64,000 nt of DNA from Polynucleobacter sp. GWA2_45_21 (GCF_001830325.1 NZ_MHZG01000007.1:1-64000); one strand, 5' to 3'; shown: positions 49,417 through 59,676, counted from the first letter of the stretch. Notes: a model not told the origin generated them from the letters alone. Made by a program: numbers and translations.

Positions 49417-50892
49417 ATGAGATTTTTTGTTGTTTGTCCAGGTGGATTAGAAGTACCTCTTGCACAAGAGCTAGCAAGTATTGCGCAGCGCCCTGACTGT
49501 AAAGCTCTGGGCGCTTGGGTGATTGATCCAACGCCGACGAGTCCAACGGGTGGAGTAGGCTTGGCTGCCCCTATCTCTGCAGCGATGGCATTGAACTTAC
49601 ATTCACGGATTGCAAGCCGCGTCTTGCTGCAAATGGCGGAATCACCCTATCGTCAAGAAGAGGATTTGTATAAGCTGGCGAGTGGTTTGGCTTGGGAGGA
49701 GTGGTTCTCATCTAAGCAAACTTTGCGGGTGGATGTGACTGCTCATCGCTCCCCATTGAAGAGTCTGAATTTCGCAACCTTGAAAATTAAGGATGCGATT
49801 GTGGATCGCTTGCGTGATGTGACTGGCGACCGTCCTAGTATTGATACTGCGTTTCCGGATGTGCGTGTCCAGGCCCATCTAACGGCCACTCATGCCACGA
49901 TCTATTTGGATACTTCTGGCGAGGCCTTATTTAAACGCGGCTGGCGTGATGAAAAAGGCGACGCTCCTTTAAAAGAAAATCTTGCAGCAGGCATTCTGTC
50001 AATTACTGGTTGGAAACCCTCCCAAACTTTATTTGATCCGATGTGCGGTAGCGGTACCTTTTTGATTGAGGCTGCACAAATGGCCTTGGCTATTCCGCCG
50101 GGAGCGATTCGGGCGGGAATGTATGGCGATGATGCAAAGCCTAGTCGCTTGGCTTATCGTCCATTGGTCACCTCAACCCACGGCTTTGGCTTTCAAAGAC
50201 TCAAGCCTTTTAACGAGGCTGCTGAGCAAAAACGCTGGGGCTCTCTGAAAGATGCTGCACATGCTGAAATGATGGAAAAGCGTAAGCGGTTCCCAGCTTC
50301 AGAATCTTTGGGGATTAGTGGTGGCGATATTAATGAGCGCCTAGTGGCCATGTTTAAAGGTAATTGGCAGCGCGCTCAATTGCCTGGCCTACCAGTCACT
50401 CGTCAGATTGATGCCTTGGCTAGCAAGCCACCATCGAATATTAAAGAGGGTGTCATGCTCTTGAATCCGCCTTATGGTGAGCGCTTAGTCATCAAAGGTG
50501 GGAGAGGGCAGGATCGTGCTGCAGACGGTGATATGGAGCGTGACTCCTATGAGCAAGCTGAAGAGCCAGAAGATCGCTATGCCTTTAATCTGGAAACAGG
50601 CCGTCAGAGTGCTAAACGTTCTAGTCGTGAATCTCTCAAAAAGTTACAAGCTCAAGAAGAGCAAGACCCTAAGTTTGTCGAGTTCTTGAGACAGTTCGGC
50701 CAACATCTCAAGGATACATTTGGTGGTTGGAATGTCTTTGTACTCACAGCGGACATGGCCTTACCAGGGCAGTTGCGTATTAAGGAATCTAAGCGCACTC
50801 CTTTATTTAACGGCCCTCTGGAGTGCAGGTTGTTTAAGTTTGAGATGCATCAAAAACGCGATGCGGCAGCAGATTTAAAACTAAAAAATTGA
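49417..50892 (+). CDS. rlmL: THUMP-domain 23S rRNA m2G methyltransferase (RlmL-type, without RlmK half)
   Basis: A 491-residue SAM-dependent RNA methyltransferase. The THUMP domain occupies about 60-165, followed by DPMCGSGTFLIEAAQMA (207-223) and the catalytic NPPYGERL (350-357). In E. coli RlmL this unit is fused to RlmK; here that second enzyme is absent, as is common in betaproteobacteria. Between the NPPY motif and the last beta-strand (361-418) sits a highly charged insertion (GQDRAADGDMERDSYEQ onward) not expected in the core fold. The target G2445 is inferred from family. Confidence 0.85.
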   Translation: MRFFVVCPGGLEVPLAQELASIAQRPDCKALGAWVIDPTPTSPTGGVGLAAPISAAMALNLHSRIASRVLLQMAESPYRQEEDLYKLASGLAWEEWFSSKQTLRVDVTAHRSPLKSLNFATLKIKDAIVDRLRDVTGDRPSIDTAFPDVRVQAHLTATHATIYLDTSGEALFKRGWRDEKGDAPLKENLAAGILSITGWKPSQTLFDPMCGSGTFLIEAAQMALAIPPGAIRAGMYGDDAKPSRLAYRPLVTSTHGFGFQRLKPFNEAAEQKRWGSLKDAAHAEMMEKRKRFPASESLGISGGDINERLVAMFKGNWQRAQLPGLPVTRQIDALASKPPSNIKEGVMLLNPPYGERLVIKGGRGQDRAADGDMERDSYEQAEEPEDRYAFNLETGRQSAKRSSRESLKKLQAQEEQDPKFVEFLRQFGQHLKDTFGGWNVFVLTADMALPGQLRIKESKRTPLFNGPLECRLFKFEMHQKRDAAADLKLKN

Positions 50893-50906
50893 TAAGGAAG
50901 ACGGCG

Positions 50907-51077
50907 ATGGAATTTAAAACATACATGTGTTTAATTTGCGGTTGGGTTTATGACGAAGCTGCTGGTTTGCCTGAAGAAGGCATTGCACCAGGAACGCTTT
51001 GGAAAGACGTCCCCATGAACTGGACTTGTCCTGAGTGCGGTGCACGCAAAGAAGACTTTGAAATGATGGCGATCTAA
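50907..51077 (+). CDS. Rubredoxin
   Basis: A 56-residue iron protein for single-electron transfer. The two Fe-binding pairs are Cys8-x2-Cys11 (CLICGW) and Cys41-x2-Cys44 (CPECGA). AAGGAAG stands upstream of ATG 50907; upstream codons of the same frame have no ribosome site and overlap rlmL. It is followed by hemL. A rubredoxin next to hemL is common in betaproteobacteria, but its redox partner is not known from this context. Confidence 0.96.
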   Translation: MEFKTYMCLICGWVYDEAAGLPEEGIAPGTLWKDVPMNWTCPECGARKEDFEMMAI

Positions 51078-51131
51078 TCGCCCCAAATTAATCAATTACT
51101 AAAAATACTTTAGCGAAAGTAGGGCAGCATC

Positions 51132-52424
51132 TTGGGACAAAACGACATCTTATTTGAGCGTGCGCAAAAGACTATTCCGGGCGGGGTGAACTCGCCAGTA
51201 CGAGCTTTTCGTCAGGTGGGTGGTACCCCCCGTTTTGTCGCTAAAGCTAAAGGCCCTTATTTCTGGGATGCCGAAGGTACGCGCTACATTGATTTGATTA
51301 TGTCTTGGGGCCCCATGATTGCAGGTCATGCGAATCCAGAAGTGGTTGAAGCAGTAAAGCAGGCCGCAGAAACTAGCTTTAGCTACGGCGCTCCTACCGA
51401 AGGTGAAATTGAATTAGCAGAACGCATCTGCCAGTTAGTCCCTAGTATTGAGCAGGTGCGTATGGTTTCAAGTGGGACTGAAGCAACGATGAGTGCTTTG
51501 CGTCTCGCGCGTGGTTATACCGGTCGTGACCTCATTATTAAATTTGAAGGCTGTTATCACGGACATGCGGATAGTTTGTTAGTTAAGGCCGGTTCTGGCC
51601 TCTTGACCTTTGCGGATTCAACCCAAAACGCACCGTCATCTGGCGGTGTTCCTCATGATCTAGTAAAACATACGCTGGTGTTGCCATATAACGATGTAGC
51701 AGCGTTGAGGGAAGTTTTTCAGAAGCAGGGCGATCAAGTTGCGGCGGTGATTATTGAACCTTTTGCTGGCAATATGAATCTGATTAAACCTTCAAAAGAA
51801 TTTTTATCGACTCTTCGCCAGCTTACAAGTCAGCATGGCAGTGTATTGATTTACGACGAAGTAATGACTGGCTTCAGGGTCGCATTAGGTGGAGCCCAAT
51901 CCCTTCAAGGCATTACTCCTGACCTCACTTGTCTTGGTAAGGTGATGGGTGGCGGTATGCCGATGGCTGCCTTTGGCGGTAAAAAAGAAATCATGTCTAA
52001 GCTCGCTCCGCTGGGTAACGTATATCAGGCAGGCACCTTGTCAGGAAACCCAGTAGCAGTAGCTGCAGGCTTAAAGACCTTGGAGATTATTTCCAGAGAA
52101 GGTTTCTATGAGTGCTTGACTGGCCAAACTGAAAAGCTCATGGCAGGTTTAAAGCTCGCTGCTGACGAAGCAGGTGTGCCCTTCGCTGTGGATAGTGTTG
52201 GTGGTATGTTCGGCTTCTATTTTGCGAATGAAGTCCCAACTTCTTTTGAATCAGTGACTAAAACTGATATCGAGGCGTTTAAGAAATTCTTCCACTTGAT
52301 GCTGGATCAAGGTGTTTACCTTGCACCATCCGCTTATGAAGCTGGATTTACCTCTATTGCTCATGACAATGCAGTTCTGGAAGAGATTATTGCTGCAGCA
52401 AAATCTGCATTTAAGAAGCTGTAA
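51132..52424 (+). CDS. hemL: Glutamate-1-semialdehyde 2,1-aminomutase
   Basis: PLP enzyme making 5-aminolevulinate in the C5 haem pathway. The 430-residue protein has [17 protein letters not shown], the cofactor-binding Asp242 in [11 protein letters not shown] and the Schiff-base Lys270 in [11 protein letters not shown]. The start is TTG 51132, behind an AGGGC; no ATG fits the family start [16 protein letters not shown]. Together with hemJ it is a small haem-synthesis group around rubredoxin. Confidence 0.96.
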   Translation: MGQNDILFERAQKTIPGGVNSPVRAFRQVGGTPRFVAKAKGPYFWDAEGTRYIDLIMSWGPMIAGHANPEVVEAVKQAAETSFSYGAPTEGEIELAERICQLVPSIEQVRMVSSGTEATMSALRLARGYTGRDLIIKFEGCYHGHADSLLVKAGSGLLTFADSTQNAPSSGGVPHDLVKHTLVLPYNDVAALREVFQKQGDQVAAVIIEPFAGNMNLIKPSKEFLSTLRQLTSQHGSVLIYDEVMTGFRVALGGAQSLQGITPDLTCLGKVMGGGMPMAAFGGKKEIMSKLAPLGNVYQAGTLSGNPVAVAAGLKTLEIISREGFYECLTGQTEKLMAGLKLAADEAGVPFAVDSVGGMFGFYFANEVPTSFESVTKTDIEAFKKFFHLMLDQGVYLAPSAYEAGFTSIAHDNAVLEEIIAAAKSAFKKL

Positions 52425-52459
52425 GAGAATTTACTTAAGTACTAATGTAGGTAGTCGGA

Positions 52460-53299
52460 TTACATTCTGAGTGGATGGTCATAGCCATCCACTTGAATTA
52501 TTCTGAGATCCTTGTTGGGCTTTCCTGAGCCTGGAATTTCCATGGCTGTGAGTTTTCCACCCCAGACGCAGCCGGTATCTAGTCCAATTACATTCTCGTG
52601 TCGCAGTAGTCCTAGAGTGGACCAGTGTCCGAAGTAAATAAGGGAGTCTTGCGTTTTTCGTTTGGGGGTTTTGAACCAGGGGATATAACCTTTGGGACCA
52701 TCCTCAAAACCTTCTTTGCTCTCGAATTCCATCGTGCCGGAGGGAGTGCAAAAGCGAATGCGAGTTAGTGCATTAGTAATGACGCGTAAACGCTCATAAC
52801 CTTTAAGGGAGTTACTCCACTTAGTTGGAGTGTTGCCATACATATTTGCCAAAAAATCTTTATAGGATTTTTTGCGGAGCGCTTTTTCTACTTCTTGTGC
52901 GCATTCAATAGTTTGCTGTAGATCCCACTGAGGCAGAACCCCTGCATGAACAGTTACAACTTTTCCATTGCTGAGAGCCATCGGTCGATGTCTTAACCAA
53001 TGAATCAATTCGGCTCTATCGGGAGCGTCAAGAATAGGTTGAACGGTATCTAACCCCTTAGTCTTGCGGATGCCAGCATCTACCGCAAGTAAATGGAGAT
53101 CATGATTTCCTAGGATACACTCGATGCGTTTGTCTTCTTGTAATTGCTTGAGGTAGCGCAAAGCACCTAAAGAGTCTGGGCCGCGATTGACGAGATCTCC
53201 CAAAAAAATCATCTTTGATTGAGTCGGAATTTTTTTGACGAGCGCCTTTAACGAGGGTGCACACCCTTGAATATCACCGACGGCATAAATCTTGCTCAT
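52460..53299 (-). CDS. apaH: Bis(5'-nucleosyl)-tetraphosphatase, symmetrical
   Basis: Hydrolyses Ap4A to two ADP and also removes Np4 caps from RNA. The 279-residue metallophosphatase shows GDIQGC (8-13), GDLVNRGPD (34-42) and GNHD (64-67), plus a later VTVHAGVLPQWD. Together with RppH it can supply 5'-monophosphate RNA ends. The ATG lies 6 nt after a -10-like TAAGAT without a Shine-Dalgarno, so a leaderless message is possible. It is convergent with hemL and downstream of phrB. Confidence 0.94.
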   Translation of the reverse strand: MSKIYAVGDIQGCAPSLKALVKKIPTQSKMIFLGDLVNRGPDSLGALRYLKQLQEDKRIECILGNHDLHLLAVDAGIRKTKGLDTVQPILDAPDRAELIHWLRHRPMALSNGKVVTVHAGVLPQWDLQQTIECAQEVEKALRKKSYKDFLANMYGNTPTKWSNSLKGYERLRVITNALTRIRFCTPSGTMEFESKEGFEDGPKGYIPWFKTPKRKTQDSLIYFGHWSTLGLLRHENVIGLDTGCVWGGKLTAMEIPGSGKPNKDLRIIQVDGYDHPLRM

Positions 53300-53335
53300 A
53301 CTCTATCTTAAAGCGGAACGAACTAAAGCTCGTGA

Positions 53336-54826
53336 TTAAGTTGCAGAATCCTCAGAAGTCACTTTTTTAACTACGCTATAGCGCACCAAAGTCTTTTTAC
53401 GTGCTTCATCATGATTCACGATGGGAAGGGGGTAGTCACGACCCAGCAGAATGCCGGCAGCTTCCAGTTCAATATGACCGGCTTCCCAAGGCGCATGAAC
53501 AGACTTCCTGGAAAGCTTGTCCAGTTGAGGTAAGTAGCGACGGATAAATTTTCCCTCGGGATCAAATTTCTGGGATTGGGTGATTGGATTAAAGATGCGG
53601 AAATAGGGTTGCGCATCGCATCCCGAAGAAGAGGCCCATTGCCAGCCACCATTATTGGAAGATAGCTCAAAGTCATTGAGGTGTTTTGCAAAATACATCT
53701 CACCCCAGCGCCAATCAATTCCTAGATCTTTAGTCAGAAAGCTGGCTACCACCATCCGTAAGCGGTTATGCATATATCCGCTTTGATTCAGTTGATGCAT
53801 GGCTGCATCTACCAATGGATAACCTGTTTTTCCATCACACCAGGCTTTGAATAACTTCTTGGCAGTGGCACCGCTTTCCCATTCGATATTGTCATAGTCA
53901 GGCTTGAAGGCTGCGCCTTCAGCAAGGCGTGGATGATTGGCCAAAATCATGAAATAAAAATCACGCCAGATCAACTCGCTTAACCAAATCGTCGCACCCA
54001 TACTGCCAGCAAGCATGCGGCGATGAGCCTCGCGCACTAAACCCCTAATGGAGAGCATGCCAAAGCGCAGATGGGTGGATAGATAACTCACACCCTTAAT
54101 CGCAGGGAAATCTCGGCCAATTTGATATTGATCTATGCGGTGGAGGAAATCCTCTAAGAAGCTTTGGCCACCTTCAGATCCTGGTGGTAGATAGGTTTCA
54201 ATACCTGTTGGGCTAAAGCCCATAGACTCTAGTGATGGGAGAGGGGATTCCAAAGTGCTTGGGATGGCTGCGAATTGCCCTTTTTTGGGTGTGCAGTCAT
54301 AGGCCGCAATATCTTTTTCTTGTAGCGTCTTGAGCCAATTATTTTTGTATGGCGTGAAGATTGAGAACACCGTATTGGAATTGGTGAGAATTTCTTTCTT
54401 CTCAAAGATGACTTGATCCTTGAAGGTCTCCAATTCAATACCGAGCTTCTCTAATGATTTTGCAACAGAGGCATCGCGCGCAATTGCTGATGGCTCATAG
54501 TCGTGATTGGTGTAAACGGTATTAACACCCAATGTCTCCGCAATCTTCGGAATGCAGATAGTGGGCTTACCAAACTGAACAATCAGTCCGCCGCCCTGTT
54601 TGCGCAACTGTGCATCGATTTGTTGTAAGCCCTGCCAAATGAAATCGACGCGTCGATCGTGCGTTAAAGCACCGCTCGCCTGATCATCGACCTTCAGCGG
54701 TTCAAGGATCTCAGTATCGAAGATGAAGGTCATCCAGACCTGGGTGTTATTGGTAAGGGCGTGGTGAAGCGCTGCATTGTCATAGAGACGCAGGTCGCGA
54801 CGGAGCCAAACGAGAGCTTTTTGCAT
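53336..54826 (-). CDS. phrB: Cyclobutane-dimer DNA photolyase (cryptochrome/photolyase family)
   Basis: Light-driven repair of UV pyrimidine dimers. The 496-residue protein has the N-terminal antenna Rossmann domain (ALVWLRRDLRLYDNAAL, 4-20) and a C-terminal FAD-binding domain with LIWRDFYFMIL, the conserved MHNRLRMVVASFLTKDLGI and WQWASSSGCDAQPYFRIFNP. All key Trp and Asn regions look intact, so a CPD photolyase of the class I type is favoured over a cryptochrome. A DNA-repair gene of this type suits a sunlit freshwater life. Divergent from the YdcF-like gene. Confidence 0.95.
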   Translation of the reverse strand: MQKALVWLRRDLRLYDNAALHHALTNNTQVWMTFIFDTEILEPLKVDDQASGALTHDRRVDFIWQGLQQIDAQLRKQGGGLIVQFGKPTICIPKIAETLGVNTVYTNHDYEPSAIARDASVAKSLEKLGIELETFKDQVIFEKKEILTNSNTVFSIFTPYKNNWLKTLQEKDIAAYDCTPKKGQFAAIPSTLESPLPSLESMGFSPTGIETYLPPGSEGGQSFLEDFLHRIDQYQIGRDFPAIKGVSYLSTHLRFGMLSIRGLVREAHRRMLAGSMGATIWLSELIWRDFYFMILANHPRLAEGAAFKPDYDNIEWESGATAKKLFKAWCDGKTGYPLVDAAMHQLNQSGYMHNRLRMVVASFLTKDLGIDWRWGEMYFAKHLNDFELSSNNGGWQWASSSGCDAQPYFRIFNPITQSQKFDPEGKFIRRYLPQLDKLSRKSVHAPWEAGHIELEAAGILLGRDYPLPIVNHDEARKKTLVRYSVVKKVTSEDSAT

Positions 54827-54905
54827 AGCCCCTATATTAGGGCTTATTGAAGACCTTCGCTGGGCTTGCGAGTAATATCCTGCTTATTAAATAGACTGAT
54901 AGCTA

Positions 54906-55724
54906 ATGGATACATTATTTTTCATATTTTCAAAAGTGGTGCAGTTTTGCATTGAGCCACTTAATTGGTTGATTGTTTTTGTAGTACTCAGCCTGTTATT
55001 TCTGAGTCTTAGAAAAACCCATTTGTGCAAACGATTCTTGCTACTCGCTTTGGCAGACTTATTGCTGGTTGGATGGTTGCCCACTTCTGAAGTCCTTTTA
55101 AGAACTCTCGAAGATAGCGTGCCCAAGGTTCAGCTTGCGCAGATGTCAGAGGCGGACTTTGGTGGGATCATTATTTTGGGCGGTGCCATTGAGGGCGGCG
55201 AGATTGCAGTGGATCGTGGTGAGATATCAATCTATTCCTCGGCTGAGCGTGTCACCAAAGCCTTTGAGCTTATTCGTAAGTATCCCGATCTCCCTTTTAT
55301 TTTTAGCGGCTTCTCCGGGCGCCTCTCTCCCAAGGGCATTTCAGAGGCGGATGCCTTCAAACAGCTGGTAGCGGAGCAGGGTTTGCCAGATAAAAACGCC
55401 CATTATGAAAATCAATCTCGTAATACTTATGAAAATGTCATATTGATGAGGCCCATGATCTTGGACTTGGGAGCTAAAGCTGCCAAAGAGGCTGATGCAT
55501 CCCCAAAACCTTGGCTACTGATTACTTCGGCATCACATATGTATAGGTCGGTAAAGATTTTCCAAAAACAGGGGGTTGAGGTGATTCCGGTTCCAGTGGA
55601 CTACCAAACTAGTAGCCAGCTACGCTGGGGTAAGTTTGACCTGGAGGATGGTGTGCAAAACTGGAATAAGGCGATGCATGAAGGGATTGGGCTTTTAGCC
55701 TATTGGATTACTGGAAAGATCTAG
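54906..55724 (+). CDS. YdcF/ElyC/SanA-family (DUF218) membrane protein
   Basis: A 272-residue protein with two N-terminal hydrophobic helices (about 12-36 and 42-60) and a periplasmic DUF218 domain. The domain starts with GGIIILGGAIEGGE and contains NQSRNTYENVILM and LLITSASHMYRSVKIF, the family's conserved acidic and Ser/His sites. The two-helix layout is that of ElyC, linked in E. coli to peptidoglycan and lipid-carrier use at low temperature. The exact substrate is unknown. Confidence 0.85.
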   Translation: MDTLFFIFSKVVQFCIEPLNWLIVFVVLSLLFLSLRKTHLCKRFLLLALADLLLVGWLPTSEVLLRTLEDSVPKVQLAQMSEADFGGIIILGGAIEGGEIAVDRGEISIYSSAERVTKAFELIRKYPDLPFIFSGFSGRLSPKGISEADAFKQLVAEQGLPDKNAHYENQSRNTYENVILMRPMILDLGAKAAKEADASPKPWLLITSASHMYRSVKIFQKQGVEVIPVPVDYQTSSQLRWGKFDLEDGVQNWNKAMHEGIGLLAYWITGKI

Positions 55725-55757
55725 CTCAGGCGGGGGAATTCGGTAAAATAAACCCAC

Positions 55758-56423
55758 ATGAATATGGCTAAAAAAGCCCCTGTGGGTCAAGCTACAACGC
55801 CCGCCCAGACTACCCAAGCTTCTGCTATTGGGTCCTCAATTGCTTACTCTGCTGATCATCTAGCAAACCAATTTTTAATTGCCATGCCAGGGATGGTTGA
55901 CCCCAATTTTGCGGGTTCTGTCATTTATCTTTTTGAGCATACCGAGCGGGGTGCCATGGGATTGGTGATCAATCGCCCGACCGAGCTTGATATGGGTGCC
56001 TTATTTGAAAAAATTGAGGTCAAGCTGGAAGCTGAGCCAGTATCGGTTCAGCCGGTCTATTTTGGCGGCCCAGTGCAAATTGAGCGCGGCTTTGTCTTGC
56101 ATGAGCCCACTACGGAGGTGGCTTACAGCTCTTCCTTGGCGGTTCCGGGCGGTCTAACCATGACTACATCTAAGGATGTGCTTGAGGCGGTGGCAGCCGG
56201 TTCTGGGCCGAGTAAATTCTTGATGACTTTGGGTTATGCGGGTTGGAGCGCTGGACAGCTTGAAGAAGAGATTACTCTTAATGGTTGGATAAACGTGCCC
56301 CTGTCCCAGCAACAAATGATTGAAATTATTTTTAATACGCCTTCTAGCCAGCGCTATGAAAGGACGATGAGCCTTTTGGGATTTGACCCCTCTCATTTAT
56401 CGGGTGAGGCAGGGCATGCCTAA
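55758..56423 (+). CDS. YqgE/AlgH family protein (UPF0301)
   Basis: A 221-residue protein of the YqgE/AlgH family, of unknown biochemical role. The conserved beginning FLIAMPGMVDPNFAGSVIYL starts near residue 37, after an Ala/Gln/Thr-rich lead; MGLVINRP and VYFGGPVQIERGFVLH follow. ATG 55764 is an alternative start. The gene order yqgE-ruvX-pyrR-pyrB is conserved in beta- and gammaproteobacteria. The next gene overlaps it by 8 bp. Confidence 0.92.
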   Translation: MNMAKKAPVGQATTPAQTTQASAIGSSIAYSADHLANQFLIAMPGMVDPNFAGSVIYLFEHTERGAMGLVINRPTELDMGALFEKIEVKLEAEPVSVQPVYFGGPVQIERGFVLHEPTTEVAYSSSLAVPGGLTMTTSKDVLEAVAAGSGPSKFLMTLGYAGWSAGQLEEEITLNGWINVPLSQQQMIEIIFNTPSSQRYERTMSLLGFDPSHLSGEAGHA

Positions 56424-56841
56424 GGGTGCCAAGATGGATAAGGGGCTCACCATCATGGCTTTTGACTATGGCACACGGCGTATTGGTGTTGCTGTTGGCA
56501 ATACTCTGACTAAAGCCGGTCAGCCTTTGAAGATGATTGCGGAGCCATCCGAGGATGTGCGTTTTAGAGCTATTCAGACTCTCATTAAAGAGTGGCAACC
56601 GAATAGCTTGGTGGTGGGCCTGCCATGCCATCCTGACGGTACTGAGCATGAAATGAGTGCTAAGGCCCGTCGCTTTGGTAATCAGTTGAACGGACGTTTT
56701 CAGTTGCCGGTGGAGTGGGTGGATGAGCGTTATACCTCGGCGGTTTTGGAGGGTGAGCCTGATATGCGAGACAATTTGGATGCCGAGTCTGCGGCCTTGA
56801 TTTTGGAGCAGTATTTTCTTGAGAAGAATTGGATTAGTTGA
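56416..56841 (+). CDS. ruvX: RuvX/YqgF Holliday-junction resolvase-like nuclease
   Basis: A 141-residue RNase H-fold protein acting in 16S pre-rRNA 5' end maturation and formerly proposed as a resolvase. It has the acidic IMAFDYGTRRIGVAVGN (13-29), the conserved LVVGLPCHPDGTEHEM and VEWVDERYTSAVLE. The ATG at 56416, behind GAGGCAGGG, overlaps the yqgE stop; a frame extension to 56383 is non-homologous. It ends 1 bp before the pyrR start. Confidence 0.94.
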   Translation: MPKGAKMDKGLTIMAFDYGTRRIGVAVGNTLTKAGQPLKMIAEPSEDVRFRAIQTLIKEWQPNSLVVGLPCHPDGTEHEMSAKARRFGNQLNGRFQLPVEWVDERYTSAVLEGEPDMRDNLDAESAALILEQYFLEKNWIS

Positions 56842-56842
56842 G

Positions 56843-57349
56843 ATGAATGCAGAGCAGTCCTATCTGAAATTACTAGAGACTTTGAGTCAGCGAAAAAAGG
56901 CTGGTGACTCATTTGATTTGGCTGGTCTTGCAATGGGTGGTGCTTGGATCGCAGAACGCTTGGCAAAGGATCTCAATTTATCTCACTATGGCGTGATTAA
57001 TGTGGCATTTCATCGGGATGATTATGCTGAGAAGGGGATGACTGCACTACGCACTGCCAGCACCATGTCTACCCATCTTCCTTTTGAGGTCAATGGCGCA
57101 AACATTATTTTGATCGACGATGTTTTGCTGACTGGTCGTACAGTTCGTGCAGCACTCAATGAGTTATTTGATTTTGGTAGGCCGGCAAAGGTGGAGCTAA
57201 TGGTTTTAGCTGATCGTGACGATCGAGAATTGCCCATAGCGGCTGACTTTGTGGGAGAGCGAGTGACCATTCCCGACAATCAAATTTTAGTTTTAGAAAA
57301 AGATGGTGCTGGCAAGTTCAGCTTCCAGTTAGAGGAGCGTGCAGAATGA
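56843..57349 (+). CDS. pyrR: PyrR-type phosphoribosyltransferase / pyrimidine operon regulator
   Basis: A 168-residue PRTase-fold protein. It has the PRPP-binding motif [18 protein letters not shown] in mid-protein, and an early [13 protein letters not shown]. In Firmicutes PyrR is an RNA-binding attenuator with uracil phosphoribosyltransferase activity; in proteobacteria its role with pyrB is less clear. ATG 56843 gives the family start. Its end overlaps pyrB by 4 bp (ATGA), so the two are coupled. No pyr attenuator is visible in front of the operon. Confidence 0.92.
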   Translation: MNAEQSYLKLLETLSQRKKAGDSFDLAGLAMGGAWIAERLAKDLNLSHYGVINVAFHRDDYAEKGMTALRTASTMSTHLPFEVNGANIILIDDVLLTGRTVRAALNELFDFGRPAKVELMVLADRDDRELPIAADFVGERVTIPDNQILVLEKDGAGKFSFQLEERAE

Positions 57350-58326
57350 GTGGCATTAATAATTCAGTGATTACTCCGGTAAATCAATTTAATGCCGCTG
57401 GTGAGTTAACCCACTTATTGACTTTAGAGGGTTTGCCAAAAGAGCACATTCTCCACATTCTCGATACTGCTCAGCAGTTTGTGAGCATTACCGATCCTGC
57501 TAGAGAGGTAAAAAAAGTGCCGCTCCTTCGTGGCAAGAGTGTATTCAACTTGTTCTTTGAAAACTCTACGCGTACACGTACCACTTTTGAAATTGCTGCA
57601 AAGCGTTTATCAGCTGATGTGATTAATTTAGATATCTCCACGTCTTCAACGGCTAAAGGTGAGAGCCTCTTAGATACGATTGATAACTTAGTGGCAATGC
57701 AGGCAGATATTTTTGTAGTGCGCCATGGTGTTTCTAGAGCGCCGATTGAAATTGCTCAGCATGTGCCTGCCCATGTCCATGTGGTTAATGCCGGTGATGG
57801 TAGTCACCAACATCCAACTCAAGGTCTGCTGGATATGTACACGATGCGCCACTTTAAGAAAGACTTTAGCGGTCTGAAGGTGGCGATTGTAGGGGACATT
57901 GTTCATAGTCGTGTTGCTAAATCGAATATCTGTGCTTTGAGAACTTTAGGTTGCACGGATATTCGTGCAATTGGTCCTGAGAGTCTTTTACCAAGCGACC
58001 TAGATATGTTGGGTGTGAAGGTTTTCCACAGTATGGAAGAGGGTTTAAAGGGGGTTGATGTGGTCATGACCTTACGCATCCAGAAGGAGCGCATGGAGGT
58101 AGGTCAAGTCCCAGAAGGCGATGCGTTCTTTAGTCAGTATGGACTAACGCCAACGCGTTTGGCTTTGGCTAAACCCGATGCTATTGTGATGCATCCAGGC
58201 CCCATGAATCGCGGTGTAGAAATTGACTCTGCTGTAGCCGATGGCCCTCAGTCAGTTATTCTGAATCAGGTCACCTTTGGTATTGCGGTGCGCATGGCGG
58301 TAATGTCCATCGTAGCGGGCAATTAG
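57346..58326 (+). CDS. pyrB: Aspartate carbamoyltransferase catalytic chain
   Basis: First committed step of pyrimidine synthesis. The 326-residue protein has the carbamoyl-phosphate motif [13 protein letters not shown] (70-82), [16 protein letters not shown] and the ending [17 protein letters not shown]. It follows pyrR; in many related genomes the dihydroorotase gene pyrC comes next, but here a glycosyltransferase begins 24 bp later, so pyrC must lie elsewhere. No pyrI regulatory chain is present. Confidence 0.95.
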   Translation: MSGINNSVITPVNQFNAAGELTHLLTLEGLPKEHILHILDTAQQFVSITDPAREVKKVPLLRGKSVFNLFFENSTRTRTTFEIAAKRLSADVINLDISTSSTAKGESLLDTIDNLVAMQADIFVVRHGVSRAPIEIAQHVPAHVHVVNAGDGSHQHPTQGLLDMYTMRHFKKDFSGLKVAIVGDIVHSRVAKSNICALRTLGCTDIRAIGPESLLPSDLDMLGVKVFHSMEEGLKGVDVVMTLRIQKERMEVGQVPEGDAFFSQYGLTPTRLALAKPDAIVMHPGPMNRGVEIDSAVADGPQSVILNQVTFGIAVRMAVMSIVAGN

Positions 58327-58350
58327 TCGACATTAAGAGCAATAGCGCTA

Positions 58351-59676
58351 ATGCAAAAAAAGAACTGGTTAATTCTGTCTCATGGTTTTAATATGGATGG
58401 ACGTGCTTCTAGTCAGACAATTACGGACAAGATGCCCTATCTCTTGTCTGCTGGCGTAGCACCTGTAGTGTTTAGTGCAATTACTGGAATCAAAGACCAA
58501 CGCTTTCCGCATCGTCAATTCTTAGCTTGGGGCCCTGCAGCATTTAGGTTTGACTTTCGTCATTGGATTGCGAACCAATATGGTAGGGGCTTTATCTATA
58601 AGCTATTGACAAGAACTGTCTCAATCTTATTAGCCCCTTTTATTGGCCTTGAGAAATTGATCTTAGGATATTCAAGTCAATGGTCTTGGGCAATGCCTGC
58701 ATTTATACATGGTTATAAATTAATTCGCTCTCAAAAGATTGATCTTGTTTATTCAACAGGCGGGGCTTGGTCGGCGCACTTAGCGGGACTATGGTTAAAG
58801 CAGTTTACTGGCGTTAAGTGGATTGTTGAGATTCATGATCCTTTAGTCATTCGCAAGAGTCCGGTTGATGAGGGCTCCGAGGAGCCAAAAAATAGAGATG
58901 CACGCTTTCGGCATTATTTAGAAAGACAAATCATTCGTCATGCTGATTTTGCTTGGTGGTTTACCGATGGAGCCGTGCACTATGCGAAAGCTAGAAACCC
59001 AAATTTAAATACGGTAGGTAATGCCCACGGTTTTATGGTGCTTCCGGGTGCAGAGCCCCCTGGAGGTTTATCTGCTGCAAAGCCTCATGTATACAGTGAT
59101 ACGTTAAATTTATCTCACTCGGGATCTTTAGCAAAAGATCGCTCACTCTCTACTATCTTAAATGCTCTAGAGGGATTATTTCGGAAATATCCAAACGCTA
59201 GAGAACATATTCGCGTGCATGCCTATGGCGCCGCCTTGGATGTGTTAACAGTAGAGGCATTAAACCGACTGGGGTATACAGATATACTGATTGCTCATGG
59301 CCGTCTTGAAAGGGATCCTACTTCTGGTAAATCTGGTCGCGCGAGAGTGGTTGAAAAAATGCAAGAAGCTGACGTATTGATTTTGCTTCATGGCAATGAT
59401 GAGTGGTGTGCTGAGTACATTCCCTCCAAATTTTATGAATATTTGTGGACTGGACGCCCCATTTGGGGAATTACCCATAGAAATCCTCAGCTTGACGAAA
59501 TGCTTGATGCACGAGGTGCCTATTTAAGTCATGAGGGTGATACCGCTGGAATTGAGATGGCGCTTGAAAGAATTTGGTTAGACTGGCAGGAGCACCGCTT
59601 AATTGAGCCAAAATGGCTTCCATTGGGGGTTGATCAGGCAGTTGAGAGAATTCTGTCTGAGATTGAATGCAAATAG
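58351..59676 (+). CDS. GT4-like glycosyltransferase
   Basis: A 441-residue protein with two Rossmann-like halves typical of GT-B glycosyltransferases. The first half contains IDLVYSTGGAWSAHLAGLWL and WIVEIHDPLVIRKSP; the second has LNLSHSGSLAKDRSLSTIL and IPSKFYEYLWTGRPIWGI, resembling the nucleotide-sugar-binding site. No signal peptide is seen. It is the first of three co-directed genes, the next overlapping its end by 10 bp. The sugar and acceptor are not identifiable; surface polysaccharide or LPS synthesis is inferred from the neighbours. Confidence 0.7.
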   Translation: MQKKNWLILSHGFNMDGRASSQTITDKMPYLLSAGVAPVVFSAITGIKDQRFPHRQFLAWGPAAFRFDFRHWIANQYGRGFIYKLLTRTVSILLAPFIGLEKLILGYSSQWSWAMPAFIHGYKLIRSQKIDLVYSTGGAWSAHLAGLWLKQFTGVKWIVEIHDPLVIRKSPVDEGSEEPKNRDARFRHYLERQIIRHADFAWWFTDGAVHYAKARNPNLNTVGNAHGFMVLPGAEPPGGLSAAKPHVYSDTLNLSHSGSLAKDRSLSTILNALEGLFRKYPNAREHIRVHAYGAALDVLTVEALNRLGYTDILIAHGRLERDPTSGKSGRARVVEKMQEADVLILLHGNDEWCAEYIPSKFYEYLWTGRPIWGITHRNPQLDEMLDARGAYLSHEGDTAGIEMALERIWLDWQEHRLIEPKWLPLGVDQAVERILSEIECK

